A stretch of 31,685 nucleotides of DNA from an uncultured Muribaculaceae bacterium (GTDB lineage Bacteria > Bacteroidota > Bacteroidia > Bacteroidales > Muribaculaceae): positions 1-31,685 of the forward strand of contig CAJUAT010000032.1 of the NCBI GenBank assembly GCA_910584525.1. The letters run 5' to 3'. Below the pieces are notes generated by a model. It was not told where the DNA came from. It worked only from the letters and a program-made list of their open reading frames with translations, and did no database searches. The position numbers were made by a program, and so were the translations under genes. Position 1 is the first letter of the stretch. Every line of letters begins with the position of its first letter. Of this stretch, positions 15,732 through 24,200 are shown in pieces.

Positions 15732-16853
15732 TCAATCGTTTTCGTTGTTGGAATAAGTTTCTATAATGTTCTTCAATTCCTTTTCAGAAGGGAGCATGCT
15801 GTTTAGGCGCTCCATGAGTCTGTATTCCGCAACACCCAACGGTTGCGACATTCCCCGGAATGACCATTCAACAACAGTGTTGTCTTTCGACTTGCAGATG
15901 AGCAGACCGATTGTCGGGTTGTCGTCGTCCTGTCGCATCAATTCATCAACTGCCGAGACGTAGAAATTCAGTTTCCCGGCAAATTCGGGAATGAATGGAA
16001 CTACCTTCAACTCGCAGACTATATAGGCTTTCAGCCGGGTGTGGTAAAATATCATGTCGGGCACGAAAGTCTGACCGCCTGGCATTCTCAGCTCCATCTG
16101 ACGGCCCACGTATGCAAAGCCCTGTCCGAGTTCGAGCAGGAAGCGTGTGATGTCGCCCGCGAGTGCATCTTCGAGCTGACGCTCCGAGGTAATTTTCTTA
16201 TCGATAAAGCCGAAATCATACGGACTTTTGAGTATGGCTTTTGCAAGGCCGCTGTAAGGAGCGGGCAGTTTCTCGTCGAAATTGGTTATCGCCTTACCCT
16301 CCTTGTGGTATAAGTCGTCGTCCATCTCCGCTGCCAGTTCCGGGCGACTCCATCCATTTTCGATTGTTTTCTCAATGTAAAACAAAGCCTCTGCAACACT
16401 TTTGCTGCGGGTGAAGATGTCAATATGTTGCCCCCATGCGACAGAACCGAAATCAATCGGCATTTCGTCACTAACTTGGTGACTATTTACACCTTCAAAA
16501 TCGTCAACGACTCGTTGACGATTTGCATCACCTTGATTATAAAACTCATACCAGCGTTTTGCGTATTTGATATTAGTGACTGAGAAGCCGGTCTGATTGG
16601 GAAACTCCGTTTTCAAATCAAGGCTGAGACAATCGAAGAATGCCGTACCCCATTTGGCAGATTTGTAAAGCTGTGAAATATCACGCCCCATCGACCAGTA
16701 AAATTCGAGCATTTCGGTGTTGACCTTGACCGCAGCCTTGATTTGCGAACGGCGAAAACGTTCTTTCAGCCGTCCAAGTAGCTGTGCATATTCTTTGCCG
16801 CTGACAACACTGTCTCGCTTCACAAATGCCGGTTTGTTGTCATTCTTTGCCAT
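15732..16853 (-). CDS. DUF1016 / YhcG-like PD-(D/E)XK nuclease
   Basis: The 373-residue protein has the N-terminal DUF1016 helical domain (about 20-160; ISQLYKSAKWGTAFF, FSVTNIKYAKRWYEFY) and a C-terminal nuclease-fold domain with Asp266 (FVPDMIFYH) and Glu281-Leu-Lys283 (IVCELKV), the PD-ExK signature. Family members are found beside restriction and other defence genes, often inside type I hsd operons; their exact role is poorly understood. Here the gene lies between hsdS (13 bp) and hsdR (4 bp) on the same strand, so it is part of the operon. It may add a second nuclease or modulate cleavage; that is inference. Confidence 0.93.
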   Translation of the reverse strand: MAKNDNKPAFVKRDSVVSGKEYAQLLGRLKERFRRSQIKAAVKVNTEMLEFYWSMGRDISQLYKSAKWGTAFFDCLSLDLKTEFPNQTGFSVTNIKYAKRWYEFYNQGDANRQRVVDDFEGVNSHQVSDEMPIDFGSVAWGQHIDIFTRSKSVAEALFYIEKTIENGWSRPELAAEMDDDLYHKEGKAITNFDEKLPAPYSGLAKAILKSPYDFGFIDKKITSERQLEDALAGDITRFLLELGQGFAYVGRQMELRMPGGQTFVPDMIFYHTRLKAYIVCELKVVPFIPEFAGKLNFYVSAVDELMRQDDDNPTIGLLICKSKDNTVVEWSFRGMSQPLGVAEYRLMERLNSMLPSEKELKNIIETYSNNEND

Positions 16854-16866
16854 AGCCTCAGTTCGA

Positions 16867-18135
16867 TTAGATGATTTTACGTTTGCCGGTCACGACTTCT
16901 GAAATGATTGACTGACGCAGTTCCGTCAACGTCTCGCGCTTCTTGATGAGTTTCGCCCTCAATCCGTCAATCTCAGCACATTTCTTGTCTAGATAGTCAG
17001 CGATGGCCTGCTGCTCTGAAAGTGGAGGAACAAGTATATGTAAATCTTTTATTATACTTGAGTTAAGCCCGTCCATTATTGAGCCTTTCTTTTTTAAACT
17101 AAGCTCTGATATAATTATATTGGAATTATCTTTATCGTAGATATATTCAAAATATCGAGAATTGTATAAATTAGTATTCAATCGTATCTTTACCACATGA
17201 GAATCCATAATGCCTGGACAAATATGAGAAGGTACAATGCTACATTTTCCGATTGTGCCCATCATGGAAATTAGAATATCGTTTTCTTTGACTTCATAAG
17301 CTTGTAAATTTTTGAATATTGATGCAGAAACTGTGCCGATACCTGCCTTAAAGTCTTTTCCTACAATATTCCACTGTCCATATACCTTATATGGTAGACC
17401 TGTAAGGACATGCCCAGTTAAAGCACTGCCAAATGGACCAATTTTAATTCCATTTTTTGTTTGTTCTATAATATTGCGAATTCTTGCCATAGCCCAATGT
17501 TTGGGAATATCGCCAATCCAATCGATGCCGGAGGGGCGCAGAGGGACATGGGGATTAAGGCCACGGGTGACGACACGCGAAATTTCGCTCTGTTTCAATT
17601 CGTCAATCAACTCAATCTCTCGGTCAACCTTGGCAATCGCCGCATCAATCTCCCCACACTTTTCATCCAACCATGCCGCTATCGCCTCCTGCTCCGCAAG
17701 AGGAGGCATTCCTATAATTAGATTTTTAACCTTGGTAGAAGTTATAAGAGGTTGAGCATTAGACTCATTTAACTTATTGAGGTTTGCAGCTAAAAGCAAA
17801 TAATAAAGGAATTTAAAATCTTTTTTAGGAATGCATATTAATGAATTATCAGTAGCCCATGCCCGTTGTATTATTGGTGTTACACAACCACAGCGGGCAC
17901 CAACACGACCAATGATAAGTGTATTTTCTGAAACATTACTTTTCGACGCGAAACCAATTTGTTCACCACCACCAAATACGGGTATTTTATTATCATCAGA
18001 TATTTCATCTTTAGAAATATAATCACCTGAATCGATGTGAATATGGTGTTTTAGCTTACTTACGGTCCAATGGCTCGGAATGTCACCGATCCAGTCGATG
18101 CCGGAGGGCTTGTATGAATCGTAGCGCTGTTTCAT
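16867..18135 (-). CDS. hsdS: Type I restriction enzyme S (specificity) subunit (HsdS)
   Basis: HsdS sets the bipartite DNA target of the complex. The 422 residues form two half-repeats, each opening with PSGIDWIGDIP(S/K)HW, followed by a target-recognition domain and a long helical spacer (IAAWLDEKCGEIDAAIAKVD and IADYLDKKCAEIDGLRAKLI). Each half should recognise one half-site. The coding DNA of both recognition domains (about 17040-17470 and 17710-18060) is visibly more AT-rich than the spacers, typical of exchanged domains. The start is ATG 18135 because homology begins at MKQRYDSYKPSGIDW; the longer frame to 18273 adds unrelated residues. No second hsdS or recombinase lies nearby. Confidence 0.95.
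   Translation of the reverse strand: MKQRYDSYKPSGIDWIGDIPSHWTVSKLKHHIHIDSGDYISKDEISDDNKIPVFGGGEQIGFASKSNVSENTLIIGRVGARCGCVTPIIQRAWATDNSLICIPKKDFKFLYYLLLAANLNKLNESNAQPLITSTKVKNLIIGMPPLAEQEAIAAWLDEKCGEIDAAIAKVDREIELIDELKQSEISRVVTRGLNPHVPLRPSGIDWIGDIPKHWAMARIRNIIEQTKNGIKIGPFGSALTGHVLTGLPYKVYGQWNIVGKDFKAGIGTVSASIFKNLQAYEVKENDILISMMGTIGKCSIVPSHICPGIMDSHVVKIRLNTNLYNSRYFEYIYDKDNSNIIISELSLKKKGSIMDGLNSSIIKDLHILVPPLSEQQAIADYLDKKCAEIDGLRAKLIKKRETLTELRQSIISEVVTGKRKII
17504..18109. repeat. hsdS: Direct repeats inside hsdS encoding the half-subunit start motif
   Basis: The stretch at about 17504-17535 and that at about 18078-18109 are near-identical at the DNA level; both include tcgatgccggaggg and encode GDIPxHW in context PSGIDWIGDIP. 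They lie at the start of the two halves of hsdS in the same orientation. Such repeats are substrates for homologous recombination that swaps or deletes a recognition domain. Confidence 0.7.
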
Positions 18136-18272
18136 AGGGCTATGATGTGATTTGCGCATACATGTGTGCGTAATTTGTAGCTTGTTGTCAATCAGCTTAT
18201 TTGTTGATGAGATTACGAATGCGCCGTGTTCGCAATTCGGAATGCGTCTACACTGCGGACGTTTTTGCCGCA
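18136..18272. other. 137-bp gap inside the hsd operon with a quasi-palindrome
   Basis: This is the only sizeable gap between genes of the operon. It holds a 16-bp near-palindrome at 18155-18170 (CGCATACATGTGTGCG), 20 bp upstream of the hsdS start. The frame of hsdS stays open through it but encodes nothing family-like. No TAnnTTTG box was seen on the minus strand. It could be an operator, a recombination scar, or a small leader. Confidence 0.4.
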
Positions 18273-18461
18273 CTAATCATTATGTGCCTCATTCAGTCGA
18301 CGTAGAGCTTCTTCGCCGGATATTCGGATGGGCTTGCCATCTTCATCCGCGAATACCACTTTTTCTCCAAGTTTCGCACTTCGTACAAACAATTCACGCT
18401 GCGCTTTTAGTATTCCACGACCTATTGCATCGAATAAGTCTATTCTTTCCTGGTCCGACAT
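18273..18461 (-). CDS. 62-residue protein paired with the zeta-type kinase; candidate antitoxin or partner
   Basis: A small acidic-basic protein without membrane segments or signal peptide. Residues 1-30 look helical (QERIDLFDAIGRGILKAQREL), then comes a short beta-type stretch (KVVFADEDGKPIRIS) and a final helix (EEALRRLNEAH). I do not recognise a named domain. Its ATG overlaps the end of the kinase gene by 22 bp, implying coupled translation. By position it could be the antitoxin or specificity partner of the kinase; this is inference, since in the classic epsilon-zeta pair the antitoxin comes first. Codon content fits a real gene, and the stop is followed by a 137-bp gap before hsdS. Confidence 0.7.
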   Translation of the reverse strand: MSDQERIDLFDAIGRGILKAQRELFVRSAKLGEKVVFADEDGKPIRISGEEALRRLNEAHND

Positions 18462-19006
18462 GACTCTTTTATTTTATTGAATTTTTCGTTATCAATAATT
18501 CTGTTGTTCACTATAATGGGATTCATGGCGCCTCCGTTTTCATATAACGCCCAAAAATCAACAATAGGTACGAATACATTAAAAAGATTGTAAAGTCCGC
18601 TCCAATATCTTCGATAAATCACATCATTCGGGATGTTATGGCCTCCGGCTGCCACGCGGGCCGCTACTCGTTCCTCAGCCATTTCAGGAGAGGGAAGCCA
18701 AAAAAAGAGCAATATTACCGTATAGCCATTATCTTGAGCCCGTAATATCAGATTCCTATAAGATTTTGTAGCAAGAGTTGTTTCTATTGCGAAAGAAATA
18801 CCTGACCTTAATAAATAATCTATACGTTGGAGCATGATTCGCCCGGCTTCAATGGCAACTTCTTCCGGTTTAAACGGAGAAATGCCCTTGGCAATCTCAT
18901 CGGCATTGACAAACTCGCGACATTTCAACACCTCGGGCAAAATGGTCATCGATGCCGTGGTTTTGCCGGCACCGTTACATCCTGCAATGATATATAATTC
19001 TTTCAT
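18440..19006 (-). CDS. Zeta-toxin/COG4185-type P-loop kinase inside the hsd operon
   Basis: The 188-residue protein has a P-loop GCNGAGKT at 9-16, an NADE motif at 34-37 (Asp36), Glu75 in FAIETTLA, and Arg113/Arg117 in an arginine-rich lid (EERVAARVAAGGH). This is the layout of the zeta-toxin / COG4185 group, whose characterised zeta members phosphorylate UDP-N-acetylglucosamine and block cell-wall synthesis; other members are uncharacterised ATPases or kinases. Its ATG overlaps the TGA of hsdM as ATGA (19003-19006), tying its translation to the methyltransferase. The motifs appear intact. It is either a toxin linked to the restriction system or a nucleotide kinase used in defence; the sequence alone does not decide. 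Confidence 0.85.
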   Translation of the reverse strand: MKELYIIAGCNGAGKTTASMTILPEVLKCREFVNADEIAKGISPFKPEEVAIEAGRIMLQRIDYLLRSGISFAIETTLATKSYRNLILRAQDNGYTVILLFFWLPSPEMAEERVAARVAAGGHNIPNDVIYRRYWSGLYNLFNVFVPIVDFWALYENGGAMNPIIVNNRIIDNEKFNKIKESCRTRKE

Positions 19007-21027
19007 CGTGCTTCGGAGATTAAGGATTGGAGTGCGGATGTGGTGTCGGCCTCGAGAGCCATGAGGTCGGCGAGGATTTCGGAACTGTCGCGCAAGGGCG
19101 TGTAGCGGTAGAAGAGGCGGGTCAACGGGAACTCACAACCTACCTTATCCTTGCTCGGGTCGCGCCATGCGTCGGGAACAAAAGGCAATACCTCGCGGGT
19201 AATATACTCGTCGATATCATCCTTCATGGGGATTGTCTCGGTGTCGGTGAGCGCCGGGTCAATCGCCATGCCGCTGTCGGGCTTGCCGGGTGTGTTGAAG
19301 ACCGCCGGTGCCTCCGGGTCTTTGATACCGAGGGTGCGGACGAGTTTCACAAAGCCCTGCGTAAGTTTCTTGCCGAAGTGTTCGCGCATTATCGCAAACA
19401 TATCTTCATCGGTTATCTTCTCTGTTGGGAATGTAATAGCCGCAATGTGTTCAAGAGTTTCCGTATCTGCCTTCTTTACCTTCTCATCGTTGGCAGTCTC
19501 GGCGGCTTTGCGGGCAATGTCCTCATAGATGAGCCGCAACGGACGGTAAATGGTCACCGTAGTGTAAAGGAAATCATCCACATCCATCAGGCGCGCCACC
19601 TTTATCGGGACGGAATCGGTCGGGGAATCGGTCGCGGGTAATATTGCGTCAGTGAAATTGCCATATATATCGACAATCTCCGCAATAGCCTCGTCGGGAA
19701 TCTCATAACGTTTTTTGCCGAGGCTGCGCTGGAGCAACTTTGCATAGCGGGGATGAGTGGCATCCACCATCAGCACCTTCCCCTTATGATCTTCCGGCTT
19801 GTTGTTGTCAAGAATCCATAGATAGGTGGAGATGTCTGTGCCGTAGAAAAGATTTTTGGGCAGTGCGATTATGGCATCGAGCAGATCGCGGTCCATCAGC
19901 ATCTTTCGGATTTCGCTCCATCCACTTCCGGCTGCGCCGTTGAATAGCGGTGAACCGTTCAGCACGATACCGATGCGGGAGCCGGTCGGGTCCATCTTGC
20001 TTATCATGTGGAGCAGGAAGAGCAAAGATCCGTCGGAAGTGGAGGGCAATCCGACAGAGAAACGCCCGTCACTCTTGGCGGCATCCTCCTTGACCTTGCC
20101 TTCAATCTTCTTCCAGTCCACGCCAAATGGCGGATTGGCAAGCATGTAACCGAAATGTTCGCCGGGAAACTGGTCGTTGGCGAGAGTGTCGCCGAGGGCG
20201 ATGTTTCGGTCTTTGTCAAGGTCTCCTTTTATAAGGAGGTCTGACTTGCAGATTGCGTAAGTCTTTTCGTTGAGTTCCTGCCCGAAAAGGAAAACCTTCA
20301 TGTCGGTTCGGTCGGTCATCGACTGGAGATAGCGTTTCCCTTCGGTGAGCATGCCGCCGGTTCCGCAGCAGGGGTCGTAAATCTGGAAATGCTTTCCGAG
20401 TGTATTCACCTCCGCCTCGCGTCCGTGCATCACGAGCGAAACCAAAAGACGGACAACCTCACGCGGTGTGTAGAACTGACCGGCCTTGGTGTTGGTGGTT
20501 TCCTTCGACTTGCGGATGATGATCTCGAAGATGGTACCCATCATGGCATTGTCAACTCGGTCGGGATGCAGGTCAGCATTGTTTACGAAACTCTCGGTTA
20601 CTTGAAATAGCAAGTCGTTGCGGTCGAGACGCGAGTAGATGCGACTGATGTCGCCGTTCTCACCGTCCTCCTGTGTGAACGCCAACAGGATATTGCGCAC
20701 ATTCTGGGTGAAACCGTCAAGATATGTCCTGAAATTGTCGGCAAGCATTCGGGGCTGGGCCAGCAGTTTGTTGAGCGACAGTCCGGAAGTATTGAAGAAT
20801 GTCAGTCCGTTACGGCGCATCAGAGCCATCAGCATGACATCTTTCTTCTCGTCAGGGAATGCCCTGTATTGCTGATAAAGCTCATCATACCGGTCCTGCA
20901 ACACGCAGTCCAGTCGTCTGAGCAGGGTAAACGGCAGTATCACATTCTCCACTTCCGTATCGTCATAAACACCTCGGATAATTTCCTTGATGTTCCATAT
21001 CATTCCCGCAAGTTCCTGTTCGGTCAT
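19003..21027 (-). CDS. hsdM: Type I restriction-modification DNA methyltransferase subunit (HsdM)
   Basis: HsdM transfers a methyl group to adenine N6 within the target set by HsdS, protecting host DNA. In 674 residues there is an N-terminal HsdM helical domain (about 1-150), FYTPREVVRLLV at 185-196, the SAM-binding motif DPCCGTGGML at 218-227 and the catalytic NPPF at 298-301. It is longer than the ~500-residue classical HsdM because of an extended C terminus (about 500-674), as in other large Bacteroidota HsdM proteins. It is the first gene of the operon, with a promoter box 29 bp upstream, and its stop overlaps the kinase gene by 4 bp. Confidence 0.96.
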   Translation of the reverse strand: MTEQELAGMIWNIKEIIRGVYDDTEVENVILPFTLLRRLDCVLQDRYDELYQQYRAFPDEKKDVMLMALMRRNGLTFFNTSGLSLNKLLAQPRMLADNFRTYLDGFTQNVRNILLAFTQEDGENGDISRIYSRLDRNDLLFQVTESFVNNADLHPDRVDNAMMGTIFEIIIRKSKETTNTKAGQFYTPREVVRLLVSLVMHGREAEVNTLGKHFQIYDPCCGTGGMLTEGKRYLQSMTDRTDMKVFLFGQELNEKTYAICKSDLLIKGDLDKDRNIALGDTLANDQFPGEHFGYMLANPPFGVDWKKIEGKVKEDAAKSDGRFSVGLPSTSDGSLLFLLHMISKMDPTGSRIGIVLNGSPLFNGAAGSGWSEIRKMLMDRDLLDAIIALPKNLFYGTDISTYLWILDNNKPEDHKGKVLMVDATHPRYAKLLQRSLGKKRYEIPDEAIAEIVDIYGNFTDAILPATDSPTDSVPIKVARLMDVDDFLYTTVTIYRPLRLIYEDIARKAAETANDEKVKKADTETLEHIAAITFPTEKITDEDMFAIMREHFGKKLTQGFVKLVRTLGIKDPEAPAVFNTPGKPDSGMAIDPALTDTETIPMKDDIDEYITREVLPFVPDAWRDPSKDKVGCEFPLTRLFYRYTPLRDSSEILADLMALEADTTSALQSLISEAR

Positions 21028-21055
21028 ATCTTGAAAGAGCTTTTAGTCGTAAATG

Positions 21056-21063
21056 CAAAGTTA
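21056..21063 (-). promoter_or_regulatory. Promoter -7 box (TAACTTTG) of the hsd operon
   Basis: A perfect TAnnTTTG box lies 29 bp upstream of the hsdM ATG. About 20 bp further upstream only a weak -33 (ATTTCC) can be proposed. The gap between hsdM and the end of the large GLUG gene contains no other minus-strand promoter candidate of this quality, so this is the likely main start of the operon. Confidence 0.6.
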
Positions 21064-21203
21064 CTAAAAATAAGTAAGCCGTGGAAATATCTTACGTTGA
21101 GGGTCAAGACGAAATTCCTGTGCACAAGGATATGGATCAGTGATAAGGGGTAAAAGGTCAACGATTAATTATGATGCTGCTTTGTGTTGCCCTGCTCTGA
21201 TTC

Positions 21204-21245
21204 CCCAAAATAAAACGGGGCGGCGTCGGAACGCCACCCCGTTTT
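21204..21245 (-). terminator. Terminator of the GLUG-repeat protein gene
   Basis: A long stem (21212-21226 with 21231-21245, one mismatch) closes a CGGA loop. On the minus strand it is followed by TTTTATTTT, a good T tract, 17 bp past the stop of the large gene. It insulates the hsd operon from read-through. The plus strand also has five T's after the stem, so it may work in both directions. Confidence 0.9.
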
Positions 21246-21261
21246 TCAATGTGTTATGGGA

Positions 21262-24200
21262 TTATTTCACAAGTACTCTTCTCGCGATTTTCTTTCCTGA
21301 TGCTGTCAGGATTTCCACTATGTTTACCTGGCCTTTGAGGGGCTGGTCGAGAAGGTGACCGTCGAGAGAATAGTATTTTTTAGCTATAATCTCGTCGACC
21401 GCCACATTGTCGATACCGGCGGGACCAACATTTATCAGGTACGACTTGCTGAAGTCGCCGCAAGTGGCGGTTAGTTCGGCTTCGCCGGTGGCTACAGGAG
21501 TGGCGATATCTCCCTCGATGGCGAGGAGCTGGTTTGAAGTCCATGCGACGCCTTCGAGAGTCGACAGCTCGATTGCATCATATACATAGCCGTCGTTGGC
21601 CGGCTTGGCGGCCTTGAAGTAGGCGGCGTATGCCTTGGCGGCGTCTACCTCCTCCATGCCGCTGCATATCGGGAAGCACTTCTCCTGGCAGATAAAGAGT
21701 TTGCCGAATTTGATGGTGGTAAGCTCATAGGGGCTCACTACGTATATCCTCTGTTTCTCGTCGCAGCCGAAAGGCTGGAGAGTATTCACGGTGTAACACT
21801 TGTAAGCCGTAAAGCCATTGGTTCCGGAGATGTTGCCAATGTTCAGCGTGTTGCTGCCCATGGAGCTGACGATACCCAGGTTATAGCATGAGCCGAGACG
21901 GGTTGTGGTGTCGTTGGAGAAAACCAGCAGACCGGTGATGCCGCCGACATGGTCGGAACCTTCCACTTTGCCGAAATTGTTGGAGTATACGGTCACGACA
22001 GCGCCATTGGCAATACCGCCGGTTCCTCTGTAAGTGCTGTCGGGTACCTGGGTCTCACGAATGTCGCCGATGTTCATGCACTGCGTGATTATGTTCTTGC
22101 CGTTTTCGTCGGCATATCCCATAATACCGGCAGCCATGTGCGCGGAATGTACGGTACCGGCGTTCCAGCAGTCCTGAATTTGCATCATCTGCTTGAGCAA
22201 ACCTTTGCTGCCGCCGATCAGACCGCCGGCTTTGCTGACGGTTGCGGTGACGTTGCCGCGGTTGCTGGTGTTGCGGTAATTGTATTGAGTGGTGGCCTGG
22301 CCGGTGATACCGCCTATGAATGAGCCACCGGATACTTCGCCGAAGTTCCGGCAGGCGGTGATTTCGGATTCGTCGCGTGCGGATGCGGCCACATTCATGC
22401 CGAAGAGACCGCCGGCAGCCTCTACGGCCGTGACGGTGCCATGGTTGTCGCAGCTGTCAACAAACGAGGTGCCGCAGAGACGTCCGGCGATACCGCCGGC
22501 GACCATACCCTTGCCCGAGGAGACATTTCCGCGGTTGGTGCATTTCTTCATGGTGCCGATCCAGTAGCCGGCAATACCTCCCACGCCTGCCTCGGCCGAA
22601 GAGGCGATGTCGGAAGAGATGGAGCCATCGTTATGGCAGTCGGTCATGTAGGCTGCTTTTGTGTCGTTGTAAGCGGGGCTTTGTGCCCAACCGGTGATAC
22701 CGCCCACATGCCTGTTGCCGGTTACGGCAGCATGATTGACGCAGTTGGCATAGGCCGCGGTGCGTCCGGAATATCCGGCGATGCCGCCGATGTAGGAGGA
22801 GTTGAGGCCTGTCTCCGCCTTGCCGAAGGTGCCGAAGGCATGGCTCTTGCTGTCGACGGTGACATTGGTGATCTTGCCGGCGTTGTAGCCCGCCAATATT
22901 CCCACGTAGCCGTTGCCTTCCACAGAGTCGTTGTCGAGTGTCAGGTTATCCACGGCACCCTTGGCGCCGATGCGGCCGAAGATGCCCTGATAGGTACGGG
23001 TCTCGCCATCGGGAATCCTGCTCGAAATGTTCTTTATGGAGTGTCCGTTGCCGGCGAAGATGCCGTCGAAGGGGGTCACATGGCCTATGGGCTGCAGGTT
23101 CTCTCCCTGATAGTCGAGGTCGTTGGCCAGCGAGAAGTACTTCCCTTCGTAGGAGTCAACGTTGACTGTGGAGTTGCTGGCAATCTTGTTCATGTCGGCG
23201 ATCGACTCTACAAGCCAAGGATTGGCCTGTGTGCCCTCGCCTTTGAGGAACGATACGAGCTTGCTTATGGGGTATTGCTTGCGGAAATCGCCGATAGACA
23301 GAGAGAGGGTATCGGTGACGATTTCCTCGGAGAATCCGGGCACGAGACGGAGGCCGTCGATGTAGAATATGTCGCCCTTGCTGAGCTTGGCGATGAGCGG
23401 GAATGCATTGTTGATGATACCGGCGCCGGCAATGGTCTTCAGAGTCTGCGGCTGCGACAAGGTGAAGAACACCGATGCAGCCTTTCTTACGGCCTGATTG
23501 TCGGCGACGGTTGCAGGCATGGGATAGAAACCTTTGGCGAAGGAATAACCTGAGGCGAGAGAGTCAACGGCAGCGCCGGCGGTCAGCGCGTCGGTGTATA
23601 GCTGGTATATGCCGGCAATGGTGTCGTTCTGTGCCGGTTTGAAAGTGGAGAGCTGCAGGTCGGAATAGTTGGCTTTCAATACGAGGTATTCCGGATTGGT
23701 GGTTGCCAGGATTTTGCCGATCACGGAGCCGGTGGTAGCTTCCTGGCCGGGGGCGCATTCCACGATGGCCGAGGAGAAGCAACGCTCCACGCGTCCTCCC
23801 TTGTAATAGGTGTTCTCCATGCCTACGATACCGCCCGTGTCCTTGTTGCCGGAAACGGTGCCGTAGGAGGCGCAGTTGATAACTTCGCCGGCATTGTAGG
23901 CGGTGATTCCTCCCACTTCGCCTGTATTGGCCGGCGCTGTGGTGGAGGAGTTGAAGATATAGCATTTAACCATGCCGGCGTTGACACAGTTTTCCACATG
24001 GGCCATGTTATAGGCCACGATGCCTCCGGCATACTGGTAATTGCTGTGCACTTCGCCGGTGAACACGCAGTTGCTGATTACCGAAGGATAAGTGCCATCC
24101 TTGGGAGATATGGTTTCGCCCACGATTCCGGCGCCATAACCGCGATAGGCATAGATCTTGCCGGCGAATGAGCAGTTGTCGACGTGTGCGCCGGTCATCA

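Noticed and set aside
18136..18273. Extension of HsdS by 46 residues
   Set aside because: The extra residues do not resemble HsdS, and family homology begins at the Met encoded at 18135.
12161..21027. Possible mobile element carrying the restriction operon
   Set aside because: No integrase, transposase, tRNA, attachment repeats or target duplication is visible at either end; the operon is accessory in character, but the means of arrival cannot be shown.
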